This document shows positions 7,565 through 16,558 of a stretch of DNA of 64,000 nt, piece by piece. Location: positions 1 through 64,000 of the forward strand of contig JAEWWJ010000054.1 of assembly GCA_023396415.1 (NCBI GenBank), given 5' to 3'. The translations under genes were made by a program, and so were the position numbers. The notes beneath the pieces are model-generated. The model was not told the origin of the DNA and did not search any database. It was given only the letters and a program-made list of their open reading frames with translations. Each line of letters begins with the position of its first letter. The first letter of the stretch is position 1. Source of the DNA: Bacteroidota bacterium. Its GTDB lineage: Bacteria; Bacteroidota; Bacteroidia; Bacteroidales; F082.

Positions 7565-10018
7565 ATGCTCAAAAACCACGGTTCAAAAACAGCTATAAAT
7601 ACGGCTGAAAAATCAATCAGCTATGCTGAGCTTATTGCCGGCATCCATTATTTCGCAGGGCTGTTCAGCGTTACCAAAGCCGCACGTGTCATCGTTTTTT
7701 CCGAAAACAGGTTTGGATACATTCAAGCATTTTACAGTGCATGGCAAAATGGCGCTATCGCTGTCCCTGTTGATTTCATGGCTTCAACTCAAGAGGTAGC
7801 TTACATCATTAAGGATTGCCAGCCCGAGGTAGTGTTTTGCTCCAAAGACCGGCTTGAAGTGATGCTGAAAGCCTTAGAGGAAGCCCAAAGCAACGCCCGG
7901 CTTCTGATCATTGACGAGCATGAAACGCCTGCTTTGGCGTTTACTTCTGAGAAGGAATTTCGGGAAGTTGAAAAAGAATCTACAGCTGTACTTATCTATA
8001 CTTCAGGCACCACCGGAAGCCCTAAGGGCGTGATGCTAAGCTTTGTGAACCTGCTTCAAAACATTGATGCAGTTTCCAATCATATCCCAATTTACAACAA
8101 AGATTCGCGGGTGCTGATCCTTTTACCCTTGCACCACATTTTCCCGTTGATGGGCACCATGATTATCCCTCTTTACGTTGGCGCATCTACTGCCATCAGT
8201 CCATCTATGGTTTCCTCCGACATTATGGCTACTTTGCAAAACAACCGCATCACCATTATTATTGGTGTTCCGCGACTTTTTGCCGCCATTCGCAAAGGCA
8301 TCATGGACAAGATCAACCAAAGTGCGGTTGCAAAGCTGTTGTTTGCTGTTGCCAATAAGTTGCAGTCGAAGGCCTTCTCGCGCAAGGTGTTTGGTGCTGT
8401 GCATAAGAAACTCGGTGGCGAGGTTCAAAGTCTTGTTTCGGGCGGCGCAGCCCTCGATCCAGAGGTTGGACGCGACTATCAAACCCTTGGATTTGAAGTG
8501 CTCGAAGGTTATGGCATGACCGAAGCTGCTCCCATGATTACCTTTACCCGTCCTGGAAGGGTGTTGATTGGATCGCCCGGAGAAGCCATGCCCGGAACCA
8601 GTATCCGTATTGTTGATGGCGAAATTACCGCTGCCGGCGACAACATCATGCAAGGCTATTTCAACCGGCCCGAAGAAACTGCTCAAGTGCTGAAAGATGG
8701 TTGGCTTTATACCGGCGACTTAGGCTATCTTGATGAAAAAGGCTATTTGTTTATCACCGGTCGTAAAAAAGAAATTATCGTTTTGTCGAACGGCAAAAAC
8801 GTGAACCCTAACGAGTTGGAAGAGGAACTTTTGAAATCGCCATTGGTGGCTGATTTGGGCGTCTTCTTTTACGAAGATCATTTGCACGCGATGATTGTTC
8901 CCAACCGAACGGCTTTGGATGCCATCAATAGCAGCGATCACCAGGCAGCCATCAAAACCGGCCTTATTGAGCCTTTCAACAAAAAAGTATCGCCCTCCAA
9001 AAAAATTATGCGCTTTCATCTCACCGACCAAGAGCTACCCCGCACCCGATTGGGCAAGTTGCAGCGGTTTAAATTGACCGATTTGATTGAAAAGCACGAA
9101 GAAATTGCTGAAAACAATCCCATCAGCACTGATCCGGTTTTTGTGATGATAGCCGATTACATCGAAAAGGAAAAGGGTCGCAAAGTAAGGCCTAACCACC
9201 ATCTCGAAATGGATTTAAGTATGGATTCATTGGATAAGGTAAGTTTCCAAGCTTATCTGCAACAGACCTTCGGCGCATCGCCCGAGCCCAACGAAATGGT
9301 TGATTTTGCTAACGTTGCGGCATTGAGCGAATGGGTGGCTTCGCGCAAAACCCAAATGGAAGAAACACAAGTGAACTGGAAGGCTATTCTTCATGAAAAA
9401 GTGACACTCAAGTTGCCTTCCTCTTGGATTACAGGAAATATTGCACTCTGGACTTCTCGCGTGTTTTTCAAAACCTATTTGCGTTTCAAATCTACCGGAA
9501 TGGAGAAAATTCCTGATGGGCCTTGCATTTTGGCTCCTAATCACCAGAGTTTCTTCGATGGGCTTTATGTGGCTTCCTACCTTCACTACGAACAAGCAAA
9601 GAAAACCTATTTTTATGCTAAAGAAAAGCATATCAAACAACGCTGGCTCAAGTTTTTAGCCAATCGTAACAACATCATCGTCATGGATTTGAATCACAAC
9701 CTGAAGGAATCCATTCAGAAGATGGGAGAGGTGTTGAAAAACAATAAAAAGATCATCATTTTCCCGGAAGGCACACGAACTTTCAATGGCAATATGGGCG
9801 ATTTCAAGAAAACATTTGCCATCCTCAGTCGCGAATTGAATGTGCCCATCGTGCCCGTTTCCATTAAAGGTGCTTTTGAAGTGCTGCCGCGCGGTAGTTT
9901 CTTTCCACGACCATGGAAAAAAGTGAGTGTAGAGTTTTTAGATCCGATTTATCCGGATCAACATACTTATGAAACTTTGTCGCAGTTGGTGAAATCAAAA
10001 ATTCAACTTACAATGTAA
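7565..10018 (+). CDS. Acyl-CoA/acyl-ACP synthetase - ACP - acyltransferase fusion
   Basis: This 817-residue protein joins three activities. Residues 1-500 are an AMP-binding ligase: P-loop-like YTSGTTGSPKG (145-155), YGMTE (316-320), YTGD (382-385) and the catalytic lysine K498 in RLGKLQRF. Residues about 525-600 are an acyl carrier domain whose attachment serine is S555 in SMDSLDKV. Residues about 625-817 are a PlsC acyltransferase with N-H-Q-S-F-F-D (H660, D665) and FPEGTR (733-738). The order suggests a fatty acid is activated, held on the built-in carrier and passed to lysophospholipid or glycerol phosphate, comparable with Aas. The exact acceptor is unknown. It is a single-gene unit with its own promoter. 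Confidence 0.88.
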   Translation: MLKNHGSKTAINTAEKSISYAELIAGIHYFAGLFSVTKAARVIVFSENRFGYIQAFYSAWQNGAIAVPVDFMASTQEVAYIIKDCQPEVVFCSKDRLEVMLKALEEAQSNARLLIIDEHETPALAFTSEKEFREVEKESTAVLIYTSGTTGSPKGVMLSFVNLLQNIDAVSNHIPIYNKDSRVLILLPLHHIFPLMGTMIIPLYVGASTAISPSMVSSDIMATLQNNRITIIIGVPRLFAAIRKGIMDKINQSAVAKLLFAVANKLQSKAFSRKVFGAVHKKLGGEVQSLVSGGAALDPEVGRDYQTLGFEVLEGYGMTEAAPMITFTRPGRVLIGSPGEAMPGTSIRIVDGEITAAGDNIMQGYFNRPEETAQVLKDGWLYTGDLGYLDEKGYLFITGRKKEIIVLSNGKNVNPNELEEELLKSPLVADLGVFFYEDHLHAMIVPNRTALDAINSSDHQAAIKTGLIEPFNKKVSPSKKIMRFHLTDQELPRTRLGKLQRFKLTDLIEKHEEIAENNPISTDPVFVMIADYIEKEKGRKVRPNHHLEMDLSMDSLDKVSFQAYLQQTFGASPEPNEMVDFANVAALSEWVASRKTQMEETQVNWKAILHEKVTLKLPSSWITGNIALWTSRVFFKTYLRFKSTGMEKIPDGPCILAPNHQSFFDGLYVASYLHYEQAKKTYFYAKEKHIKQRWLKFLANRNNIIVMDLNHNLKESIQKMGEVLKNNKKIIIFPEGTRTFNGNMGDFKKTFAILSRELNVPIVPVSIKGAFEVLPRGSFFPRPWKKVSVEFLDPIYPDQHTYETLSQLVKSKIQLTM

Positions 10019-10132
10019 TTGATTATAATAGAAGTAGATATATTGTTTTAAAAATTTAAAAAGGGTTGGTCAGTGGTTTTGTTGAGGGCAATCAGCATTG
10101 CTTCAACCAACTCTTTTCCTATTTTATTTCGT

Positions 10133-10780
10133 ATGATGGAAACCCTTGCAAACCTCAGTTGGTTGGAATGGCTTGGTTATATCGCCTCAATAATTATTGC
10201 TTTTTCAATGACTTTAGGGTCAATTGTAAAGTTCAGAGTGGTAAACCTCATTGGAGCTGCCGCGTTTGCCACCTATGGATTTATCATTGGGGCTTATCCG
10301 GTGGGTGCTTTAAATATTTTTATTGTTGTGGTGGATATTTATTATCTCGCCAAAATATTTGGCCGAAAGGATGTTTTTGAATTGCTCGAAGTGAGGCCCG
10401 ACAACCAATACCTGAATAAGTTTTTGAGTTTTCATCAACACGAGATACAAAATTTTTTCCCCCATTTCTCTTACAACAGCAAGGAAACCGACATCAGTTT
10501 TTTCGTGCTACGCAACACCTCTGTGGCAGGTTTATTTCTGGGTCAAAGAAACAATGATGGAGCGTTAAGGGTTACGCTGGACTATGTGGCTCCTGCCTTT
10601 CGCGATTTCAAGAATGGACGATTTGTTTACCTTCACCTCAATGATAAGTTTATTCATCAAGGGATTACCAAGTTGTTGGCCGATGGTTCAAGCGCGCAAC
10701 ACGCCAAATACCTTCTGAGTATTGGGTTTACGAAAGCCAACGACGGCTCTTTTGAGAAAAAACTATACAAGAAGATCTAA
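10133..10780 (+). CDS. YgjV-family inner membrane protein with GNAT-like C-terminus
   Basis: Residues 1-85 contain the YgjV membrane domain: three to four hydrophobic helices including WLEWLGYIASIIIAFSMT and KFRVVNLIGAAAFATYGF. The cytoplasmic C-terminal half (about 110-215) resembles a degenerate GNAT fold: FFVLRNTSVAGLFLGQ, then YVAPAFRDFKNGRFVY and HAKYLLSIGF. I chose ATG 10133 (MMETLANLSW) over a GTG at 10073 because the upstream residues do not look like a membrane N-terminus. The function of YgjV is not established. It is convergent with the TPR gene at 10872, with 91 bases between that show no clear terminator. Confidence 0.72.
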   Translation: MMETLANLSWLEWLGYIASIIIAFSMTLGSIVKFRVVNLIGAAAFATYGFIIGAYPVGALNIFIVVVDIYYLAKIFGRKDVFELLEVRPDNQYLNKFLSFHQHEIQNFFPHFSYNSKETDISFFVLRNTSVAGLFLGQRNNDGALRVTLDYVAPAFRDFKNGRFVYLHLNDKFIHQGITKLLADGSSAQHAKYLLSIGFTKANDGSFEKKLYKKI

Positions 10781-10871
10781 AATAATTGTTAATTGTTAAT
10801 GGTTCCCATGGATTAGCTCTCAGGGCAGGAATGGGCTGGCATAAGCGCAATTCACTCATTACCATTTTCCA

Positions 10872-11489
10872 TCATCGAATTAATGATAGGCCTTCGAGTG
10901 CACTGCTGTCGTTGGGTTTGATGAGTAAGGTTTTTTGAAACATAATTTTGGCTTCACGCAGCTTGCCCAATTTTAGATTGGTCCAACCTAAAATTACGAC
11001 GGTATCGTAATCAAAAGGATAGAGGTTCAGCACTTTAGTAAAATGTTTTAAGGCTGTTCCATAGTCTTCTTTTCCATAGGCGATAAGGCCCAAACGATAG
11101 TTGGCGGTGGTGTTGAGCGGGTCAACCTTTAAAATTTCGATGTATTGATTTTCCACAAGAACCCAATTGCCTAAAGCAGCGGCGGCATTTATCAATCCAA
11201 GGCGGGCCTCTACCGACATGGGCATGATTTCAATACTTTTTTGGTAGTAGGGCAGGGCATCCGAAAAACGTCCTGAGGAATAGTAAAGCCATCCCAACCG
11301 GATATTGGCTTCGTAGCTGCCGGCCTTGTAAATAGAGGTCATCTGCTGAATGGCCGTTGAATAATCGCCTTTGTTTTCGGCCTCGTAAGAGGCTTGAAAC
11401 GCGGCTGAAGTTTTCTCAAAGTCTTGGGCGTAAATCTGTTGTGCAAAAAATATAAATGCAACAAAACATAGTTTTTTTAAAAAATCCAT
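10872..11489 (-). CDS. Secreted TPR protein, last gene of the PqqD/ATP-grasp operon
   Basis: The 205-residue protein has a signal peptide ending near AQQIYAQ, then about four tetratricopeptide repeats across residues 30-205 (for example ANIRLGWLYYSSGRFSDALP and TVVILGWTNLKLGKLREAK). TPR arrays mediate protein contacts, so a periplasmic scaffold role is likely. Its start overlaps the end of the upstream TPR/beta-barrel gene by 13 bases, which indicates translational coupling and points to a shared function, probably at the outer membrane. No enzyme domain is present. Confidence 0.78.
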   Translation of the reverse strand: MDFLKKLCFVAFIFFAQQIYAQDFEKTSAAFQASYEAENKGDYSTAIQQMTSIYKAGSYEANIRLGWLYYSSGRFSDALPYYQKSIEIMPMSVEARLGLINAAAALGNWVLVENQYIEILKVDPLNTTANYRLGLIAYGKEDYGTALKHFTKVLNLYPFDYDTVVILGWTNLKLGKLREAKIMFQKTLLIKPNDSSALEGLSLIR

Positions 11490-12949
11490 TTTATACCTCC
11501 AATAAAAGTAATTGACTGTGTTTGATAATATTTGGTTTCTAATCCAACGGTTTGGTTAGAAAAAAAATCATAGCGACGGTTGCTTTTCATTTGCCTGAAA
11601 CGCAATTGCAACTGCAAATGTTGCCCGACCACATAGGCAACCGACGATTCAAAACGCGAGCTTATTTGTTCGGGATTGTTATACACTATGTAGCTGTATT
11701 GCTCACTCATATTGTTAAGTGTTCCCACCAACCAGTCGGCTTCAACAAGCCATTTGGGACTGGGTCGCCATGCCAATGAAAATCGTCCGGCCAGGTGGTT
11801 GCCTTTTGTTGCAACCAAGTACAGCAACTCCGACTGTTGAATGAACCTCGCATTTCCAAAAGGCATCCATTGATAGCCCAAGTTGTATTGTAACACGCTG
11901 GTATCGTTTACTTTCGATTTGGTAAAACCGCCGGTGGCACTCAGTGCGCCAAAATGGTACCGCCCGTGCAAGGCAAGGGAATAATCGTTGGTTTTCCACG
12001 CCAACTCACTGAAAACTAATTGGTTGAGTTCGCTGTTAAAGTAGTCAACAACACCTTGTGTTTGATTGTAAAAAGCGGTGTCTTGGCGCGTCATTGTTTT
12101 GATATCAGGAATGGTAAAGTTGCGTTTTACCCGAGCCAATTGTACTGCCGCAACGATACTCCAACGGCTATTTCTCGACCATTGGGCTTGGAGGTAAAGC
12201 GCGTTTTGTTGCAATTCATGATTGTAGTTGCTGACTTTTTGCAGGGTGTCAAGAGAATAATAATAGGCCTTTCCAAAGCTGTTGCTCACGATCGAATCGC
12301 GCTTTAAGCTGCTATCATAGGTGGCAAAACGATCCACAGCATCAATGCGGATGTGTTGTATTCCAAAATAAAACAACCATTGTGGCTTTGTTTGAAAATA
12401 AAAACCTCCATCTGAAAACCAATTGTTGTTGTAAAAATGTTCTTGACCAAAGAGTAAGTTGTTTCCTGTTAATGACTTGTAATCTAAATCTTTAAAATTT
12501 CCTCTATCAACAAAACCCAAATCAATATGTGCCGAAACGGGTCGAAACTTTGTGCTATACCCAAGTTGCCGGCGCAAAGTTGGGTTCATCTGAGTCAAAA
12601 CACTTCCTGCTTCTAAGGTTTTCAGCTCTGCCAACAAAGCTGTGCGTAAATACACTTGAGCATTTTCATCAGACGGGGCTTGTGCCAACGCGCTGCGAAA
12701 ATGCTTTTCTGCTTGAATGGGCTTGTTCATCTCCATTTGCGCAATACCCATCCGCATCCGCAGAAAATAATAATCGGAGCCTTTGGCCATCATCTCATTT
12801 CCGGTTTTTAACACCGCTTTCCAATTGCCTTGGAGGTAATAATGATAGCTGATGCTATCGTTATAAACCTCATCTGGAATGGATTGGCCTATTAAGGGGC
12901 TTCTTGCGCAACAAAAAAGCAACAACAAAAAAAGGAGGATTCTATACAC
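11477..12949 (-). CDS. TPR/outer-membrane beta-barrel protein
   Basis: This 490-residue protein starts with GTG, overlapping the previous gene by eight bases. It has a signal peptide (MYRILLFLLLLFCCARS), a short TPR region (about 28-110, KGSDYYFLRMRMGIAQMEMN), and then a long stretch of alternating polar/hydrophobic strands with aromatic ends (about 120-490, ending SITFIGGIKWIF). That is the look of an outer-membrane beta barrel with a periplasmic TPR domain, similar in plan to YaiO-like or BcsC-like channel proteins. It may be the outer membrane exit or anchor for the product of the operon. No closer family is recognised. Confidence 0.68.
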   Translation of the reverse strand: MYRILLFLLLLFCCARSPLIGQSIPDEVYNDSISYHYYLQGNWKAVLKTGNEMMAKGSDYYFLRMRMGIAQMEMNKPIQAEKHFRSALAQAPSDENAQVYLRTALLAELKTLEAGSVLTQMNPTLRRQLGYSTKFRPVSAHIDLGFVDRGNFKDLDYKSLTGNNLLFGQEHFYNNNWFSDGGFYFQTKPQWLFYFGIQHIRIDAVDRFATYDSSLKRDSIVSNSFGKAYYYSLDTLQKVSNYNHELQQNALYLQAQWSRNSRWSIVAAVQLARVKRNFTIPDIKTMTRQDTAFYNQTQGVVDYFNSELNQLVFSELAWKTNDYSLALHGRYHFGALSATGGFTKSKVNDTSVLQYNLGYQWMPFGNARFIQQSELLYLVATKGNHLAGRFSLAWRPSPKWLVEADWLVGTLNNMSEQYSYIVYNNPEQISSRFESSVAYVVGQHLQLQLRFRQMKSNRRYDFFSNQTVGLETKYYQTQSITFIGGIKWIF

Positions 12950-15137
12950 GTTTTAGGATGGTATTTTTGTTGTTGAAGCTGAGGTTAAGCAGCTCCAAGC
13001 GGTTGTTTTCAAACTCAAGTTCGTAGCTTCTTTGATGGGTTTCTTTGCCCAAAACCTTAAAGCTGACTTGGCTTTGAAGCAGTATTTTTGAGCTGGTCAA
13101 ATCGTTAAAATATTTTTTTTGAACCAAGGTATATTCAATGGACAAGAACATATAAAAAGGCGCAATAAAATCTTGAAACAAGCGCATAGCAGGCTTGGGA
13201 TAAAGTGCGTTGGTCACGGCTTCGCGCATTACCAATCCAGGTGAAAAACCTGTAATCAGCTGGTAGGCTGCCAAATAAAAATCATATAGCAAACAATCTT
13301 TTGTGCCTTCGAAATGTGTGAAATAAAATAAATCGGGTTGACGTACAAACCAAGCTTTGGCATGGGTTTGCTGACAAAGGAAGTAGCTGTTGTTGTAGAT
13401 GTCGGTTTCTACTTTCCAAGCGGTTTCAACAGGCTCCAGACTGTCTTCCTGCTTGAAACGAACGATTTGTCCCGGCACAAAATGCAAGGCTTCGTCCAAA
13501 AGCTCCACAATTTGGTTGTTCGAGACCAAGTCATTGTTTTGGGGCTGTGCCGCCGCAAAAAACAACTTTTCATCGGCCTGTTTTAAGTAAGCTGTAAAAG
13601 GATAATCTAAGGTGGAAGCTCCGATGGTGCCTGCCGTTTGGAACTGAAAATGCAAATGTGGAAAAGGCGAGCGACCCGAGTTGCCACAGCTTGCAATTTG
13701 TTCGCCTTTTCGCACGTATTGTCCTTTTTTAACCAAAATACTTCCTTTCCCAAGATGGCTCATTTGCGAAAAAAAAGCTTCAGCATGATGGATCACGACG
13801 CTGTTTCCCCAATTGTTGTTCAGGTTCATATCGCCGATGTTGTTGTCAGAAACGCCATCTTCTACCACCGTTATGTATCCATCAGCAGGAGCAACAATGG
13901 GCTTGCCAAAACAATAGTAATCTTCGGGCTTGTTGCCATCGTTGGTAAAAGTTTTGCCGTCTTCATCGGTCATTTCAAAATCCCAGGCATACTTCCAAGC
14001 CTCTTGATGGGTATGACTTCCATTGATGCCTTGTGTAACTTTCCATATCCCAAAAAAAGGCAAATGAACAGGAATTTTTCCTAAATGTGCCAACCGATGT
14101 CGGTTCACGACATGGCTGTACAGGTTGTTTTCGGGACTGCTCTGTTGCACCAAAACCAAACCCGGTTTGTTGTGAAAACGCTCTCTTACACGAAAAATAT
14201 ACAACAAAAGTAGCATCACCACATTGAAGGGGAAGGAGTACACCGATAGCTGAAGCGGTGCCAATAAATAACTCCCCGAGCTGATGAAAAATGCCAGAAG
14301 CGGCACCGAAATGACAACCCAGAAAAGCGAGAAAACAGAAGGAATCACAAAGAAAGTCCCTATGCCAATGGCCGTTAGGATATAATTGAAACCAATGTAA
14401 CTATATCCAATTTCTGACATCTGAACACCGGTGAAGACATAAAAAAACCATGCTGCCAAAAAACCGATAAGCGAGTAAATAAAGGCAATTCTCGACCAAA
14501 TGATGAGCCCGGTAGCTATCAATAGACCAACAAAAAGATGGTATTGAAAGAAAATGGCCCCCAGTGAAAGCAAATAGGTTTTTACCGGAAGTGGAAGCAC
14601 AAGGGTGTCAAACCAAAGGTAAAGCTTCACCATGGGAAGTCCTCCCAAAAGATACATTTCATTTAAAACATAGATGCCTCTTTCGCTGATTTCCAGCTGA
14701 GTAAACTGTCGGGTGCTGAGAATGACCACCCAAATGGCTACTAAAAAAGGAAGGCTGAGGTAAGGCAGGCCATATTTGTAAAGCCATCCATCCAACAGCA
14801 CCGAAACCAACAAACTCAGCAAAGCACTGAAAACAATAACGACAATAAAGGCCTCATTGATTTGAAACGCGACGCCTAAACCAAGTCCGGTAAGTAGCGC
14901 ATTGAAACCATAAAGGCCATTGATCACCTTTTGACGGTTAAGTCCGATCAAAAAAGCAAAACTGTTGGCACTCACCACCGCCAAAAGACCACTGATGCCG
15001 GCACTCAAATCAAAAAGGCTGACTGCAATTAGAATAAATCCAAAGACCTTATCCTTTGAGAAGAAAATCTGGGTATAGCTGTTGCTGATACTTTGCCAAA
15101 AAAAAGGAAATACCTGTTGCAGCCGCTGTGCTGTCAT
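12942..15137 (-). CDS. Urea-transporter-like membrane domain fused to M23 peptidase domain
   Basis: The 731-residue protein has about ten membrane helices in residues 1-310, with the urea-transporter signature GLYGFNALLTGLGLG and a later YLSLPFL segment. After a linker comes an M23/LytM domain (about 340-520): the metal-site aspartate D386 in YAWDF, GKPIVAPADGYIT, the SQMSHLGKGSILVKKGQYV segment, and H494-L-H-F. A C-terminal part of about 200 residues is unrecognised. LytM domains cleave or bind peptidoglycan crosslinks. The gene overlaps its upstream neighbour by four bases (ATGA). The small-solute channel may move the operon's product or substrate, but this is inference. Confidence 0.82.
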   Translation of the reverse strand: MTAQRLQQVFPFFWQSISNSYTQIFFSKDKVFGFILIAVSLFDLSAGISGLLAVVSANSFAFLIGLNRQKVINGLYGFNALLTGLGLGVAFQINEAFIVVIVFSALLSLLVSVLLDGWLYKYGLPYLSLPFLVAIWVVILSTRQFTQLEISERGIYVLNEMYLLGGLPMVKLYLWFDTLVLPLPVKTYLLSLGAIFFQYHLFVGLLIATGLIIWSRIAFIYSLIGFLAAWFFYVFTGVQMSEIGYSYIGFNYILTAIGIGTFFVIPSVFSLFWVVISVPLLAFFISSGSYLLAPLQLSVYSFPFNVVMLLLLYIFRVRERFHNKPGLVLVQQSSPENNLYSHVVNRHRLAHLGKIPVHLPFFGIWKVTQGINGSHTHQEAWKYAWDFEMTDEDGKTFTNDGNKPEDYYCFGKPIVAPADGYITVVEDGVSDNNIGDMNLNNNWGNSVVIHHAEAFFSQMSHLGKGSILVKKGQYVRKGEQIASCGNSGRSPFPHLHFQFQTAGTIGASTLDYPFTAYLKQADEKLFFAAAQPQNNDLVSNNQIVELLDEALHFVPGQIVRFKQEDSLEPVETAWKVETDIYNNSYFLCQQTHAKAWFVRQPDLFYFTHFEGTKDCLLYDFYLAAYQLITGFSPGLVMREAVTNALYPKPAMRLFQDFIAPFYMFLSIEYTLVQKKYFNDLTSSKILLQSQVSFKVLGKETHQRSYELEFENNRLELLNLSFNNKNTILKRV

Positions 15138-16495
15138 AACTCAAAAAACGCTAAATGGGGTGGCATGACCTCAAGGTTTGCAATAGTATCTAAAGTTTCG
15201 TTGTTGCGGATCAGGTGAACTTTTTCTTGTTCGTCAATCAGCACCACTTTGGGCCTCAGGGTAATAAACTGCATCCACTGTGTCATATTGTAAGCCCCCA
15301 CATGATGGATCACCACCAGGTCGTCTTTGTTGAGCAAAGGCATATTGATGCTTTCGCGCAGCACGTCAATGTTCATGCAGAGCGGGCCGAAAAGGGCAGT
15401 GTCCTCAGTGTACGAAGTGAAAGCCTGTGCCGGTGTGATTTTATGATCGTACCAAAAAGCGGTGAAAAGCAAGTTTACGCCAACATCCAAAATCGTTGAA
15501 CGTCGTCCATCGGAAAGGCGTTTGTTGGCCAAAACCGACCCAATGAGCCAAGCGGCATCGTCAATCAAGGCGCGTCCTGATTCGATGATCAATAGTGGAG
15601 GGTTTTTTGGTCTGTAGTCGCTGTTCATCAAGGCAGAGGTGATGGCTTCGGCAAAATCATCAATAGAAGGGCTGATGTCGGTACCGGGCAGGTAGGAGCC
15701 TTTCAGAGTGTTTTTTGAGGCAAAACCGCCGCCCATATCAATGTATTTTATTTCGTGGCCATATTTGTTTAAGACGCTCTGCGCCAGGTGTGCCAGTTTA
15801 GACGCGGCAATGGCGTAAGCCGCCGGCGAAAGCATAAATGTTCCAATGTGGGTGTGCAATCCCATCAAATCCATCACACCCGAAAACATGATTTTATTCA
15901 GCGCATCCCAAGCTTGTCCGTTTTCGTAATTGAAACCAAAACGATCCCATATCGGATAGATGCCGGTGTCCATATTCACCCTGATGGCTACTTTTGGACG
16001 ACGACCTGTGCTTTTGGCGATGTCCAGAAGCAGATACAACTCGTCCAGATGGTCAATGTGAATCAACGAATTGTTGGTGACAGCCTTACGTAGATCAACT
16101 TCCGATTTATCGGGCCCGTTGAAAATAATTTTACTTCCTTCAACGCCATTGCTGATGGCTTTATCGTATTCAAAACCACTCACCACCTCGGCCCAGGAAC
16201 CCTCTTGGTGATACATATTGCACACCGCGCTCAAGTAGTTGGTTTTGTAGCTCCAGGCAAATTGAACGCGTGGATAGCGGGTTTCAAAAGCTTGACGGGC
16301 CGCGCGAAAGTTCTTACGCAGTTTTTTTTCCGAAATAACAAAAAGGGGTGAGCCGTACTCCTTTGCCAGTGCTTTCACTTCAACGCCATCAAGATGGGTA
16401 ACAGGCTCGTATATGGTGCGCATCCCAAATTTGTTGGGCATATTGCTTTCCAATTTCTTGATGATGGGTCTTTCGTAAACTTTTTTTGTTGTCAT
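15134..16495 (-). CDS. PLP-dependent fold-III decarboxylase (LysA/ornithine decarboxylase-like)
   Basis: The 453-residue protein is a group IV (alanine-racemase-fold) decarboxylase. The PLP lysine is K84 in FAWSYKTNYLS; other family marks are GLHTHIGTF, IDMGGGF, a phosphate-binding ESGRAL, GPLCMNID with the active-site cysteine, and VGAYNMTQ. Known members decarboxylate diaminopimelate, ornithine, arginine or carboxynorspermidine. It differs from normal lysA in its motifs and lies in an operon with an ATP-grasp ligase and a PqqD-like protein, so I do not call it lysA. The substrate is unknown; a small amine or amino acid used by the adjacent ligase is the likely product. Confidence 0.83.
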   Translation of the reverse strand: MTTKKVYERPIIKKLESNMPNKFGMRTIYEPVTHLDGVEVKALAKEYGSPLFVISEKKLRKNFRAARQAFETRYPRVQFAWSYKTNYLSAVCNMYHQEGSWAEVVSGFEYDKAISNGVEGSKIIFNGPDKSEVDLRKAVTNNSLIHIDHLDELYLLLDIAKSTGRRPKVAIRVNMDTGIYPIWDRFGFNYENGQAWDALNKIMFSGVMDLMGLHTHIGTFMLSPAAYAIAASKLAHLAQSVLNKYGHEIKYIDMGGGFASKNTLKGSYLPGTDISPSIDDFAEAITSALMNSDYRPKNPPLLIIESGRALIDDAAWLIGSVLANKRLSDGRRSTILDVGVNLLFTAFWYDHKITPAQAFTSYTEDTALFGPLCMNIDVLRESINMPLLNKDDLVVIHHVGAYNMTQWMQFITLRPKVVLIDEQEKVHLIRNNETLDTIANLEVMPPHLAFFEL

Positions 16496-16558
16496 GATTC
16501 AAAATCCTATGGTGATAAACATCTCTTTTTTAATTGTTAAACTATTTGGTCAATGAAG

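Noticed and set aside
8123..8686. Long minus-strand frame of 187 codons inside the acyl ligase gene
   Set aside because: It is antisense to a well-conserved catalytic region with low-complexity, histidine- and serine-rich translation typical of a shadow frame.
10066..10380. Plus-strand frame of 104 codons overlapping the YgjV-like gene
   Set aside because: Cysteine- and glycine-rich shadow frame of a recognised membrane protein gene.
15134..16495. Calling the PLP decarboxylase lysA
   Set aside because: The context and motifs (GPLCMNID, ESGRAL) differ from diaminopimelate decarboxylase, and no lysine synthesis genes are adjacent.
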